The notes: generated by a model not told the origin, from the letters alone. DNA of 64,000 nt from Coprousia sp963931435 (GCA_963931435.1 OZ007012.1:2046001-2110000); one strand, 5' to 3'. Counted from the first letter of the stretch, positions 16,293-24,887 are shown. Program-made: numbers and translations.

Positions 16293-16334
16293 ACGGCGTA
16301 GGCGCCCGCGCCGTCCAGCAGGCGCCTACGCCGT
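16293..16334. terminator. Convergent terminator-like hairpin at the end of bioY
   Basis: Perfect 14-bp arms ACGGCGTAGGCGCC (16293-16306) and GGCGCCTACGCCGT (16321-16334). The right arm contains the bioY stop codon. It is placed between two convergent genes. Confidence 0.65.
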
Positions 16335-16850
16335 CGCCAACGCGCGGTTGATGGCCGACGCCAGCACCATGCTCGCCGCCATCTTGGCGAGGTCGGGCAC
16401 GATGAAGGGCAGCACCGCCGCCGCGAGCGCAGCGGGCAGATCCATTTCCGAAACCACCATGAGCTGCAGGGTGCCCAGCGCGTAGCAGATTGCCAGGAGC
16501 ACCACCGCGCCCGCCACGGTGCGCAGGGCGGCCGGCAGCCGCCGGGCGCGCATGAGGGCGGCACCCGGCACCATGCTCACCACGAACCCCCAGATGAACC
16601 CACCCGTGGGGCCGAGCAGCACGCCGGCTCCCCCTTGAAAGCTGGAGAACACCGGCAGGCCCGCGCAGCCCAGAAGGACGTAGGCCGCCACGGTCATGAG
16701 CGCCTCGCGCGCCGGCATGATCTGCGGCAGAAGCATGATGACGAGCGTCTGCAGCGTGAAGGGGACCGGCCCGAACGGGATGGAGATCCACGCGCTGCAC
16801 GCGAGCAGCGCGCAGCACAGCCCGCACCGGGCGACGGAACGAGACGACAT
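16326..16850 (-). CDS. bioY: BioY-family biotin transporter S component
   Basis: A 174-residue membrane protein with about six helices, normal for the BioY substrate-capture subunit of energy-coupling-factor transporters. Family marks: IPFGPVPFTLQTLVIMLLP near the N-terminus and the glycine-rich FQGGAGVLLGPTGGFIWGF in the middle. No EcfA/EcfT genes are adjacent, so it must use a shared ECF module elsewhere or work alone. The start at 16850 is preceded by GAGGGGGAATCGGC. Confidence 0.92.
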   Translation of the reverse strand: MSSRSVARCGLCCALLACSAWISIPFGPVPFTLQTLVIMLLPQIMPAREALMTVAAYVLLGCAGLPVFSSFQGGAGVLLGPTGGFIWGFVVSMVPGAALMRARRLPAALRTVAGAVVLLAICYALGTLQLMVVSEMDLPAALAAAVLPFIVPDLAKMAASMVLASAINRALATA

Positions 16851-16909
16851 GCCGATTCCCCCTCACCTCAGGCAGCCGGGGCGCAACGCGCCGGCACGCC
16901 TGAAACGCA

Positions 16910-16937
16910 GCGGACCGGCCGCACGCAGCCGGTCCGC
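16910..16937. repeat. Hairpin in the gap between the SPFH gene and bioY
   Basis: GCGGACCGGC (16910-16919) and GCCGGTCCGC (16928-16937) are perfectly complementary with an 8-base loop. No U-run follows. A weak terminator or mRNA-end structure for the SPFH transcript. Confidence 0.4.
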
Positions 16938-17065
16938 GATCACCAATCTCTCCTGCCGAGGCGCTTCGCCGCGCCCCAAACGACGCGGCGGCGCCTGGAT
17001 CCTGGAAACCTCACCGGAGCGCCCGGCCCCGCAAGACCCGCAGGCGCCCGGCGCGGCGGCCCCTC

Positions 17066-18010
17066 CTAAGCCTGCGGCGGCACGGGCGGGACGTTGCCCT
17101 GCTCGTTCGCCTCGCTGGCGGCGAGCATCTGCTCGAACATCGACGCGCTCGCCTTGAAATCGGCCGGCAGCACCACCGTGGAGCTCTTGCCGGTCTTGGC
17201 GAACTCCGTCATCATCTCGGTCCACTGCGTGTACATGAACAGCTGGTTGGCCTCGTCGTTGGTGACGCCCGTCTCCTGGATGGTCTCGAGCGAGTCCTTG
17301 ATGCCCACCGCGATGGCCTTGCGCTGGTTGGCGATGCCCTCGCCCGCCTTCTCCATGGCCTCGGCCTCGGCGCGCGCCTCGGTGACGCGGCGGATGCGGT
17401 CGGCCTCGGCCAGATCCTGCGCGGCGGCCTTGGTGCGCTGGGCGGCGTTGATCTGGTTCATGGAGTCCTCGACCTCGGCCGGCAGCGCGATGCGCGTGAT
17501 GAGCGTCGAGACGAGCGTGAAGCCGTAGGCGGCCATCTGCTCGGACACGGTGGCGTTGACGTCCTTGGCGATGTCGTCCTTCTTGGCGAAGACCTCGTCG
17601 AGCGTGTAGACCGGGATCGAGCTGCGCAGCGCGTCGGTGATGAAGTCGCGCATCTGCGCCACCGGCTGCTGCAGCATGTAGTAGCTCTTGTAGACGCCCG
17701 AATCGGCCGGGCCGACGCCCATGTCGTAGCTCACGTGGTACTGCGCGGAGACCTCGAGCCCGATGGTGACGTTGTCCTCGGTCTTGGCGTCGATGTCGAA
17801 CCCGTTCTTCATGGTGCGCAGCGACACCGTCGCCGCCTTGCGGTCGATAAGCGGAATCTTGGCGTGCAGACCCGAGCCCACGATCTTGTTGAACCTGCCC
17901 AGGCGCTCGATGATGACGGCGTGCTGCTGCTTCACCACGAACAGCGCGTTCACCAGGATGAGCACGACGAGGACGATGAACACGATGAGGAATACCAGGA
18001 ACCCAAACAT
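17066..18010 (-). CDS. SPFH/Band 7 membrane protein (stomatin/HflC-like)
   Basis: A 314-residue protein with one N-terminal membrane helix (about 3-25, MFGFLVFLIVFIVLVVLIL). The SPFH domain (VVKQQHAVIIERLGRFNKI ... SGLHAKIPLIDRKAATVSLR, then EDNVTIGLEVSAQYHV) follows. A long Ala/Glu-rich coiled coil (about 195-250) and a tail ending VPPVPPQA complete it. Such proteins oligomerise into membrane microdomain scaffolds and often modulate proteases or fusion of membrane complexes. I prefer the ATG at 18010, which has GGGGG eight bases upstream and places the hydrophobic helix at the N-terminus. No NfeD-like partner gene is adjacent. Confidence 0.9.
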   Translation of the reverse strand: MFGFLVFLIVFIVLVVLILVNALFVVKQQHAVIIERLGRFNKIVGSGLHAKIPLIDRKAATVSLRTMKNGFDIDAKTEDNVTIGLEVSAQYHVSYDMGVGPADSGVYKSYYMLQQPVAQMRDFITDALRSSIPVYTLDEVFAKKDDIAKDVNATVSEQMAAYGFTLVSTLITRIALPAEVEDSMNQINAAQRTKAAAQDLAEADRIRRVTEARAEAEAMEKAGEGIANQRKAIAVGIKDSLETIQETGVTNDEANQLFMYTQWTEMMTEFAKTGKSSTVVLPADFKASASMFEQMLAASEANEQGNVPPVPPQA

Positions 18011-18149
18011 GAAAGCGACCCCCTTCAGGCCAAGATGGTGCCTCAAGAATACCAGCCTTCTACCCCGATGCCATCAAGGGCATGCAAGGTTCCGGCCAAG
18101 AGACCGATACCGGGCGCCAGCGAGCAGGCGGCGGCAAGCGCCGCCCCGA

Positions 18150-18941
18150 TCAGCCCTCGATGGCATCGATGGCCTGGATGAAGGCCGAGCGCACGCCCGC
18201 GCGCTCGAGCGCCGCGACGCCCCGGACGGTGGTGCCGCCCGGCGAGCACACGGCGTCCTTCATCACCCCGGGATGCTGGCCGGTAGCGAGCTGCAGCTTG
18301 GCGGTGCCGGCGACCATCTGGCTCACCATGCGGTAGGCGTCGGCGCGTGGGATGCCGTGCTTCACCGCGGCGTCTCCCAACGCCTCGATCACCATGGCGA
18401 TGAACGCCGGTCCGCAGCCCCCCACCGTGCCGGCGACCGAGAGCAGACGGCTCTCGACCTCGACCACGGTTCCGACCGCCTCGAGGAGCCCCTGCATGAG
18501 CGCGCGCTCGTCGGGCGTGAGGGTGTGAACGCGCTCGCAGGCGATCACGCCCTCGCCGATGGCGACCGGCGTGTTGGGCACGGTCGAGAGATGATGCGCG
18601 CCCGGAAGCAGCGCCTCGTAGCGGGCGCAATCCCAGCCCGCCGCGACCGAGAGCACGGGCTTGGCGCCGAGCTCCGGCGCCAAGGGCCCGAGCACGTCCG
18701 CGATGAGGTGCGGCTTGATGGCGACGACCACCAGGTCGGCCGCCGCGACGACCTCGGCCGCATCATGCGCCGCCGCCATGCCGCGCACCGCGGTGCGCTC
18801 GACGAGCGCCTCGTAGTGCCCGGCGCAGGCGACCATGTCCCCCGCCTCGACCGCCCCGGTGGCGATCCAGCCATCCGCCAAGGCGCTCGCCATGTTGCCG
18901 AACCCGATGAAACCGATCTTGACGCCTTGCCTATCCATCAT
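18150..18941 (-). CDS. proC: Pyrroline-5-carboxylate reductase
   Basis: Catalyses the last step of proline synthesis, NAD(P)H-dependent reduction of P5C. At 263 residues it has the usual length. The N-terminal Rossmann motif is IGFIGFGNMASALADGW. VVVAIKPHLIADVL and the C-terminal dimerisation domain with VGGCGPAFIAMVIEAL, then HPGVMKDAVCSPGGTTVRGV, are diagnostic. Two adjacent ATG codons are possible starts; the second is better spaced from AGGGG. It is not linked to proA/proB here. Confidence 0.96.
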   Translation of the reverse strand: MMDRQGVKIGFIGFGNMASALADGWIATGAVEAGDMVACAGHYEALVERTAVRGMAAAHDAAEVVAAADLVVVAIKPHLIADVLGPLAPELGAKPVLSVAAGWDCARYEALLPGAHHLSTVPNTPVAIGEGVIACERVHTLTPDERALMQGLLEAVGTVVEVESRLLSVAGTVGGCGPAFIAMVIEALGDAAVKHGIPRADAYRMVSQMVAGTAKLQLATGQHPGVMKDAVCSPGGTTVRGVAALERAGVRSAFIQAIDAIEG

Positions 18942-19046
18942 GCAACCCCTCTCATGCGGCCCCGCCCAGGGACCCCGAGACTCGGAAACCGGAAGCCCCC
19001 GGCCCGCGTGGGCGCCACCGACGCGCCCGCCCGGGCCGGGCGCCGC

Positions 19047-19250
19047 CTACTCGTCGAACCAGCGATCGCGGCGGTCGTCGCGGGTGCCGTTGATCTTGAT
19101 CTTGCCCAGAAGGACCATGAGCAGCAGCGCGACGAACACCACGGGCAGCAGGCGCAGCGCGCCCACGAGCACCACGCCCAGAAACGAGAGCACCAGCGAG
19201 ATGACCAGCGCCGCGGCGAGCACGGCGATGATGACCGGCAGGTACGACAT
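19047..19250 (-). CDS. Small hydrophobic membrane protein, 67 aa
   Basis: Two hydrophobic segments (about 4-24 and 26-48, MSYLPVIIAVLAAALVISLV) and a very basic/acidic cytoplasmic tail (KIKINGTRDDRRDRWFDE). GGAGG lies five bases before the ATG, so it is probably translated. No family recognised. It may be co-transcribed ahead of proC (105-base gap). Confidence 0.65.
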   Translation of the reverse strand: MSYLPVIIAVLAAALVISLVLSFLGVVLVGALRLLPVVFVALLLMVLLGKIKINGTRDDRRDRWFDE

Positions 19251-19295
19251 GCCGACCTCCTACCAAGACGGGCGCCGATACCCCAGCGCGCTACG

Positions 19296-19320
19296 AAAAA
19301 GGCCCCGTCGCCGGGGCCTT
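19296..19320 (-). terminator. Terminator of tRNA-Leu(CAG)
   Basis: AAGGCCCC / GGGGCCTT stem followed on the minus strand by TTTTT, ten bases past the CCA end. Confidence 0.85.
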
Positions 19321-19330
19321 CAACATTTGG

Positions 19331-19417
19331 TGGTGCGGGCGAAAGGACTTGAACCTTCATGGGGTTGCCCCCATATGGACCTGAACCATACGCGTCTGCC
19401 AATTCCGCCACGCCCGC
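19331..19417 (-). tRNA. tRNA-Leu(CAG)
   Basis: 87 bases with encoded CCA. Acceptor GCGGGCG/CGCCCGC. The anticodon loop TTCAGGT gives CAG. Long variable arm with GGGGGCAACCCC and T-loop TTCAAGT. Reads CUG codons. Confidence 0.95.
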
Positions 19418-19447
19418 GTTCATTTGGATCACCCAAATGCGGGATTC

Positions 19448-19476
19448 ATCTTAACGCACGCGCCCCGACCGTGCAA
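19448..19476 (-). promoter_or_regulatory. Promoter of tRNA-Leu(CAG)
   Basis: Minus strand -35 TTGCAC (19471-19476), 17-base spacer, -10 TAAGAT (19448-19453), 30 bases upstream of the tRNA. Confidence 0.7.
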
Positions 19477-19497
19477 GAACTATTTTGACGCGCCCGC

Positions 19498-19779
19498 TCA
19501 CGCCAGGGCGTCGAGAACCTCCTGCTCGGCGGCAGCGCGCCCGATGCCCGTCAGGAACGGCACGCCGTTTACGTAGGGGCAGGCGAGGTCCCCCGGAGCC
19601 ACGGTAGTCGCGATGAGCAGGTCGGCGTCGACGCAGGCGTCCTTGGCCTCGCTGAGCGCGCACTGCACGATCTCGTACGAGCCCTCCATGCCCTGGGCGT
19701 CGAGCAGGGCCGCGACCTTCTGCGCGACGACGGACGACGTGGCGACGCCCGCACCGCACGCCAGCACGATCTTCTTCAT
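19498..19779 (-). CDS. Stand-alone PTS EIIB, galactitol-type
   Basis: A 93-residue protein with the EIIB phosphocysteine loop at its N-terminus: MKKIVLACGAGVATSSVVAQ (Cys9). The ATG at 19779 is preceded by AGGAGG at seven bases. EIIB-Gat proteins pass phosphate from EIIA to the sugar bound by EIIC. No EIIA or EIIC gene is adjacent (tRNA-Leu on one side, tRNA-Leu and ppx on the other). It either serves a distant permease or has a regulatory role. Confidence 0.85.
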   Translation of the reverse strand: MKKIVLACGAGVATSSVVAQKVAALLDAQGMEGSYEIVQCALSEAKDACVDADLLIATTVAPGDLACPYVNGVPFLTGIGRAAAEQEVLDALA

Positions 19780-19969
19780 ATAAACGCCTCCTCTTGGAGT
19801 TCGGGTATCCGGCTCCCTTAAGTTTACCCGCTCGGCCCGCGCACGGCCATACCCCGCGCCCCGCAGCCCCATGCCATGCCCGGCGCGCCCCGCCGCGCAC
19901 GGCCCGCCAGCCGCGCCCTCGCTCGCCCGGCGCGCCCCGTTCGCCAAAACCTGATAGACTGGTCCTCAC

Positions 19970-20054
19970 GGGGGCGTGGCGGAATTGGCATACGCAGGAG
20001 ACTTAAAATCTTCGGCCTTCGGGATTGTGGGTTCGAGTCCCACCGCCCCTACCA
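19970..20054 (+). tRNA. tRNA-Leu(TAA)
   Basis: 85 bases with encoded CCA. Acceptor GGGGGCG/CGCCCCT (G-U at the first pair). The anticodon loop CTTAAAA gives TAA. Long variable arm and T-loop TTCGAGT. Its last six bases overlap the stop end of the convergent ppx/gppA gene. Confidence 0.94.
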
Positions 20055-21098
20055 TGCATGCGAGAGCCGCGGCGTCCATCCCGCCGACGGCGTCTCACCA
20101 GCAAGCACCTCGCCCATCGTAGACACGGCGCCCGCGAGCAGGCTGTTCTCGCTCACGGTGAGCTCACCGTACCCGCCCGCGCGCATGAGCTCGCGGATGA
20201 TCACGGCGCCGGCGAGCATCACCGGCGCGCGCTTGGGCTGGATGCCCGGCAGCTCAGCGATGGCCGCGGCAGGCAGCTTGCGCATGCGGTCGATCGCGCG
20301 CTCGACCTCGAGCGCGCTCAGGCTATGCAGATGGACGAACGAGGCGTCGTAGGGCACGAGCCCCTGCGTGAGCGCCACGAGCGTGGTGACGGTGCCCCCC
20401 ACGGCGACCAGCCGATCGGGACGATCCGACAGGTCGCTCCAATAGGCGGCGAACTGCTCGGCAGCCCATCGGCCCGCGCGCAGGATGTCGGCGCCACGCG
20501 GCGGATCACCCGCCAGGAAGCGGTCCGTCACGCGCCGGCAGCCGATGTCGAGCGATGCCAGCCGGTCGAGTTCCAGGGCGCCCGGCGCATCCGCGGCCGC
20601 CGACCGGAAGCTCCCCACCACGATCTCGGTCGATCCGCCGCCCGAATCCGCCACCGCGATGCGCTCGCCCGCGAAGTCGCGCGCCACCCCGAGAAACGTG
20701 AGGCGCGCCTCCACCTCGCCGGGAATGACCTGGGGGTCGAGTCCCAGCGTGCGCAGGCGCTCCAGCAGGATGCCCGCGTTGCAGGCGTCGCGGGCGGCGC
20801 TCGTGAGCGTCGTGCACGCGCATTCCGCACCGAACGCGCGCGCCTCCGCCGCGAAGCCCGCGCACGCCTCGACGACGCGCTCGATGGCGTCCTCGGAAAA
20901 GAGGCCCGTCGCGTCGACGCCGCGCCCCAGATCGGTTATCTGTGTGCGCTTCTCGGTGCGCAGAACCTGCGCGCCGGCAACCTCGGCAAGCGCCAGACGC
21001 GAGGACACCGTGCCGAGGTCGATGGCAGCCACCTTGCGCGTCATCCGCTCCCGCGTGTCCGACGCCGCCGTACCCTGCGCCCTCTCGCTCGTCATCAT
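20049..21098 (-). CDS. Ppx/GppA-family phosphatase
   Basis: A 349-residue exopolyphosphatase/pppGpp phosphohydrolase homologue with the actin-like ATPase fold. Seen: phosphate-1 motif VAAIDLGTVSSRLALAEV, GEVEARLTFLGV, phosphate-2 motif VADSGGGSTEIVVGSF and VAVGGTVTTLVAL. It lacks the extra C-terminal HD-like domains of E. coli Ppx, as in many actinobacterial versions. It would hydrolyse polyphosphate or pppGpp in the stringent response. Two adjacent ATGs follow GGAGG; the second is better spaced. The stop codon lies within the 3' end of tRNA-Leu(TAA) on the other strand. Confidence 0.9.
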   Translation of the reverse strand: MMTSERAQGTAASDTRERMTRKVAAIDLGTVSSRLALAEVAGAQVLRTEKRTQITDLGRGVDATGLFSEDAIERVVEACAGFAAEARAFGAECACTTLTSAARDACNAGILLERLRTLGLDPQVIPGEVEARLTFLGVARDFAGERIAVADSGGGSTEIVVGSFRSAAADAPGALELDRLASLDIGCRRVTDRFLAGDPPRGADILRAGRWAAEQFAAYWSDLSDRPDRLVAVGGTVTTLVALTQGLVPYDASFVHLHSLSALEVERAIDRMRKLPAAAIAELPGIQPKRAPVMLAGAVIIRELMRAGGYGELTVSENSLLAGAVSTMGEVLAGETPSAGWTPRLSHAW

Positions 21099-21181
21099 GC
21101 GCCTCCGCCTTCATCTCGGGTTGTTTGCATCCACCCCATCTTACGCGAACGCGCGGCGGCGGGCCCGCCCCGCGCCAGCGG

Positions 21182-22186
21182 TCACTGCCCTGTGGAAACC
21201 ACCTTCTGCCCGGCGGCCCCATCGAAGAAGAAGAGGACATCGAGGGCCTTGATGTACCAGGGAGCCTCGGCAGCAGCGGCCTTCTCGGCCGCCTCGACCT
21301 CGGCGGACGTCGTTGGTTCTTGGGAGGTGTCGGATGAGGGCGTGCCGTTATCGACCGCGTCGGCCGGGTCTGTTCCCGCGTCGGAGGCGTCTGCGTCTGA
21401 GGCATCCGCGTCGGCGGCGTCATCGGCGCCCGCATCGGAACCCTCCCCTTCCGCGTCGCCCGAGCTCTTTCCGGCATCCGCATCGGAGGCATCGTCGTCC
21501 AGACCGATGACGTCGATGGCCTGCTCGCCGGGCATCACCAGCCCCAGCTCCTCGCGCGCGGTCTCCTCGATTCCCTCGACCGAGAGGAGCTTGTCGACAT
21601 CGTCTTGAAGGGACTCGTTGTATTGCTCGCGGATCGCCAGCTGGCGCTCCAGGATGTCACCCGTGCGGTATGCCACGTACAGGTCGCGCACGGGGAAGTA
21701 GACGCCCAGCACCACCGCGGCGCATACGGCCAGGTAGAAAGCCCAGCGGTAGGGCCCTGTCGTGAACCCGTGGATGGCGCGCACGACGCTGTTGTCGGCC
21801 GCGTAGCGCATCAGATCGGCGCCGCGCCCTGCACGGGCGCGCGCCGAGCTCCGCGAACGCGCCGGCGAGCCGTCGCGCGCTGCCTCATCGCGCGCAGAGG
21901 TGCGTCCGCCGCGCGCCGCGTCGGGCCTCTGCCTGCCGGTCGAGCGCAAAGGCTCCCCTGCGGCTTCGCGCCGGCCGCCCCGGGAGCGGAACGAAGGGCC
22001 CGCCGCAGCAGCCGCCGCGGCAGCGGGCGCCGCGGCGCTGAAGCCGGCGCGCGGGCGCGGTCGGGCGCCGAAGCCCGTGTCGGCGGCCCGCAAGCGCGCG
22101 CGGGAGAGGTCCCCCGTCGCGTCGGGATCGGACGCGCGGCGGCGAGCGGCGGAGCCGGAAGACGGATTGTTGCGAAGTAAGCTCAT
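21182..22186 (-). CDS. Septum-formation initiator (DivIC/FtsB family) with long disordered flanks
   Basis: 334 residues. The conserved core is a single membrane helix (about 147-166, AFYLAVCAAVVLGVYFPVRD) followed by a short coiled coil (ILERQLAIREQYNESLQDDV) and the family-typical EETAREELGLVMPGEQ. This is the FtsB/DivIC arrangement, a bitopic divisome protein that scaffolds FtsL/FtsQ. The N-terminal ~125 residues are Arg/Ala/Ser-rich and disordered. The C-terminal ~95 are Asp/Ala/Ser-rich. It sits next to enolase, a common position for divIC in actinobacteria. Confidence 0.88.
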   Translation of the reverse strand: MSLLRNNPSSGSAARRRASDPDATGDLSRARLRAADTGFGARPRPRAGFSAAAPAAAAAAAAGPSFRSRGGRREAAGEPLRSTGRQRPDAARGGRTSARDEAARDGSPARSRSSARARAGRGADLMRYAADNSVVRAIHGFTTGPYRWAFYLAVCAAVVLGVYFPVRDLYVAYRTGDILERQLAIREQYNESLQDDVDKLLSVEGIEETAREELGLVMPGEQAIDVIGLDDDASDADAGKSSGDAEGEGSDAGADDAADADASDADASDAGTDPADAVDNGTPSSDTSQEPTTSAEVEAAEKAAAAEAPWYIKALDVLFFFDGAAGQKVVSTGQ

Positions 22187-22368
22187 GGGCGCCTTATGCG
22201 GTTGAGGTGTGTATGCGCAAGCCCATTATGCCACGCGCGCCCGCGCCGGGACGCGAGCCCGCGCGCTTCGCACAATCGGCACGGGCCCGTCCCGGCGCCG
22301 CCCGCACCGCCGCCGCGACCCGGAACCGGATCGCGGCGGCAGGATCAAAACCCTCGCGGCAAACCGCT

Positions 22369-23658
22369 CTACCGCAGGTTGTAGAAGGCGCTCCTCCCAG
22401 CGTACTCCGCCGAGGTGAAGAGCCCGTCCTCGATGCGCAGCAGCTGGTTGTACTTGGCGATGCGGTCGCTCCGGCAGGGGGCGCCGGTCTTGATCTGGCC
22501 GGCGTTGGTCGCCACGGCAATGTCCGCGATCGTGGTGTCCTCGGTCTCTCCCGAGCGATGGCTCACGATGCACGCGTAGCCCGCGCGCTTGGCCATCTCG
22601 ATCGCCTCGAGCGACTCGGTGAGCGTGCCGATCTGGTTGACCTTCACGAGGATGGCGTTGGCAGCACCCAGCTCGATGCCCTTCTTGAGGCGCTCGGTGT
22701 TGGTGACGAAGAGGTCGTCGCCCACCAGCTGCACCTTCTTGCCCAGGCGCTCGGTGAGCTTGACCCAGCCGTCCCAGTCCTCCTCGGCCAGGCCGTCCTC
22801 GATGGAGATGATGGGGTAGCGCTCCACCAGATCGGCCCAGTAGTCGATCATCTCGTCGGTCGTTAGCTCGCGGCCCTCGCCCGCCAGCACGTACACGCTG
22901 CGCTGGGCGTCGTAGAGCTCCGTGGTGGCGGGGTCCATCGCGATCATGAAATCGCCGCCGGGGGTGTAGCCCGCCGCCTCGATGGCGCGCACGATGTACT
23001 CGAGCGGCTCCTCGTTGGTGGCAAGGTCGGGGGCGAAGCCGCCCTCGTCGCCCACGCCCGTCGCGTGACCGGAGTCCTTCAGCACGGACTTGAGCGTGTG
23101 GTAGACCTCGGCGCACCAGCGCAGGCCCTCGGCGAAGGAGGGGGCGCCCACCGGCATGATCATGAACTCTTGGAAGTCGACGTTGTTGTCGGCGTGCACG
23201 CCGCCGTTCAGGATGTTCATCATGGGGGTGGGGAGGGTATGGGCGTTGACGCCGCCCAGGTAGCTGAAAAGCTCGAGGTCGGCAGACTGCGCCGCCGCGC
23301 GCGCAACGGCGAGCGAGACGCCCAGGATGGCGTTCGCCCCCAGGTTCCCCTTGTTGGGCGTGCCGTCGGCTGCGATCAGGGCGGCGTCGACGGCGCGCTG
23401 GTCGAAGGCGTCCATGCCGATGACGGCGTCGGCGCACTCCTTGTTGACGTGGTCGACGGCGCGGGTCACGCCCTTGCCCTGGTAGCGGCCCTTGTCACCG
23501 TCCCGCAGCTCGACCGCCTCGAAGGCGCCGGTCGAGGCGCCCGAGGGCACCATCGCGCGGCCGAACGAGCCGTCGTCGAGCACGACCTCGACCTCCACCG
23601 TGGGATTGCCGCGCGAATCGAGCACCTCGCGGCCGTAGACATCCAGAATCTCGCTCAT
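22369..23658 (-). CDS. eno: Enolase
   Basis: Glycolytic 2-phosphoglycerate dehydratase, 429 residues. Seen: EILDVYGREVLDSRGNPTVE, PSGASTGAFEAVELRDGD, NILNGGVHADNNVDFQEF, the metal ligands in MDPATTELY / SIEDGLAEEDWDGW / VGDDLFVTN, catalytic Lys in AILVKVNQIGTLTE and the signature SHRSGETEDTTIAD. I chose the ATG at 23658 with AAAGGAG six bases upstream over a GTG one codon earlier. Enolase is the only housekeeping lower-glycolysis gene in this window. Confidence 0.98.
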   Translation of the reverse strand: MSEILDVYGREVLDSRGNPTVEVEVVLDDGSFGRAMVPSGASTGAFEAVELRDGDKGRYQGKGVTRAVDHVNKECADAVIGMDAFDQRAVDAALIAADGTPNKGNLGANAILGVSLAVARAAAQSADLELFSYLGGVNAHTLPTPMMNILNGGVHADNNVDFQEFMIMPVGAPSFAEGLRWCAEVYHTLKSVLKDSGHATGVGDEGGFAPDLATNEEPLEYIVRAIEAAGYTPGGDFMIAMDPATTELYDAQRSVYVLAGEGRELTTDEMIDYWADLVERYPIISIEDGLAEEDWDGWVKLTERLGKKVQLVGDDLFVTNTERLKKGIELGAANAILVKVNQIGTLTESLEAIEMAKRAGYACIVSHRSGETEDTTIADIAVATNAGQIKTGAPCRSDRIAKYNQLLRIEDGLFTSAEYAGRSAFYNLR

Positions 23659-23768
23659 CACGAGCTCCTTTCATACGGTTAGCCATACCGAACTTTTTAT
23701 CGTATGCCCGTTTCCACAATTGCTATACGGCACGTCGGAAATGCACCGGTGCGCTTCAGACAACTCAC

Positions 23769-23897
23769 CGAGGTTAAATGTGCGCAAAAGAGGGGACGTT
23801 GAATACACCCCTGATGGCGCTCGGAAAAAACGCTGGTAGCACAAGCGGCGCATCGGCGTCTACCCGATCGGATACGGGATGGACACATTTAACCTCG
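23769..23897. repeat. 129-bp segment bounded by 14-bp inverted repeats
   Basis: CGAGGTTAAATGTG (23769-23782) and CACATTTAACCTCG (23884-23897) are perfect inverted repeats bounding an otherwise unannotated segment between eno and mazG. The AT-rich ends stand out from the surroundings. It could be a miniature inverted-repeat element, a paired operator or an RNA stem. No gene is supported inside. Confidence 0.6.
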
Positions 23898-23918
23898 ATG
23901 GATGATTCTTCACGGCGC

Positions 23919-24884
23919 TCAGGAGCGCTCGGCGCGCTTGACCTCGTCCCACAGCTCGTTGAGCTCGTCGGTCGAGAGGTCCTCGGCCGCCGCGCCGCGG
24001 CGCCACGCGAGGTCCTCCACACCCGCCCAGCGCCGCCGGAACTTTGCCGTGCTCCGGCGGAGCGCCCGCTCGGCGTCGATCCCCTCACGGCGCGCCACGT
24101 TCACGAGAGCGAAGAGCATATCGCCGAACTCCAGCTCGCGTGCGTCGCTGCCCGGCTCCTCGGCCTCGAACTCCGCGCGCTCGGAAGCGGCCTGCGCCCA
24201 CACGTCCTCGACGGTCTCCCACTCGAAGCCCGCCTTGGCGGCCCGCTTGGAAACCTTCTGCGCCTGCATGAGCGCCGGAAAGGCCTTGGGCACGCTGTCG
24301 AGCAGGCCGACCGGACGCGAGGGGGCGGGCGCATCGGCGCGCGGCTCGGCGCCGCTGCCGGGAGCGCCGGAGCCAGCGGCTGCGTCGGCCTCCAACCCGG
24401 CCCCGGCACCAGACGCGCCCGCGTCCGCACCAGCAGCCGCGGACCCGGCCGTTGCATCCACGTCCACGGCGATGCCGGCCGCCGCGCGCTCCGCGCGCTT
24501 CACCTGGTCCCAGATGTCGAGCACCTCGTCCGCGCTTTGCGCGCCCGCCTGCGCGCCGAAGACGTGCGGGTGCCGGCGGACGAGCTTCTCGTTGAGCTCG
24601 CCCACCACGTCGGCGATGGTGAAGGCGCCCTCGTCGGCGGCGATCTGCGCATGCAGCATGACCTGCATGAGCACGTCGCCGAGCTCCTCGCGCAGGTGGG
24701 CGGCGTCGCCCGCCTCGATGCAGTCGACCGCCTCATAGGCCTCCTCGATCATGTTGGAGGCGATGCTCTCATGCGTCTGCTCGCGGTCCCATGGACAGCC
24801 ATCGGGCTGGCGCAGGCGCCAGATGGTCTCGGTGAGCGCGTCGAAGGCGTCGCGCGCATCGGCGCGGGTCGAACGGTCGCGCAT
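23919..24884 (-). CDS. mazG: Nucleoside triphosphate pyrophosphohydrolase MazG
   Basis: Hydrolyses (d)NTPs to NMP plus PPi, limiting mutagenic or stress nucleotides. The N-terminal MazG domain (about 8-125) has LRQPDGCPWDREQTHESI, the metal-binding EEAYEAVDCIEAG and LREELGDVLMQVMLHAQIA. The second domain (about 205-290) has the degenerate KAGFEWETVEDVW and ELEFGDMLFALVNVARR. Between them lies an ~60-residue Ala/Gly/Asp linker (about 135-195), longer than usual. The start at 24884 follows GGAGGCGTGAGGC, and only three bases separate it from the upstream phosphodiesterase gene, so they are co-transcribed. Confidence 0.93.
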   Translation of the reverse strand: MRDRSTRADARDAFDALTETIWRLRQPDGCPWDREQTHESIASNMIEEAYEAVDCIEAGDAAHLREELGDVLMQVMLHAQIAADEGAFTIADVVGELNEKLVRRHPHVFGAQAGAQSADEVLDIWDQVKRAERAAAGIAVDVDATAGSAAAGADAGASGAGAGLEADAAAGSGAPGSGAEPRADAPAPSRPVGLLDSVPKAFPALMQAQKVSKRAAKAGFEWETVEDVWAQAASERAEFEAEEPGSDARELEFGDMLFALVNVARREGIDAERALRRSTAKFRRRWAGVEDLAWRRGAAAEDLSTDELNELWDEVKRAERS

Positions 24885-24887
24885 GCC

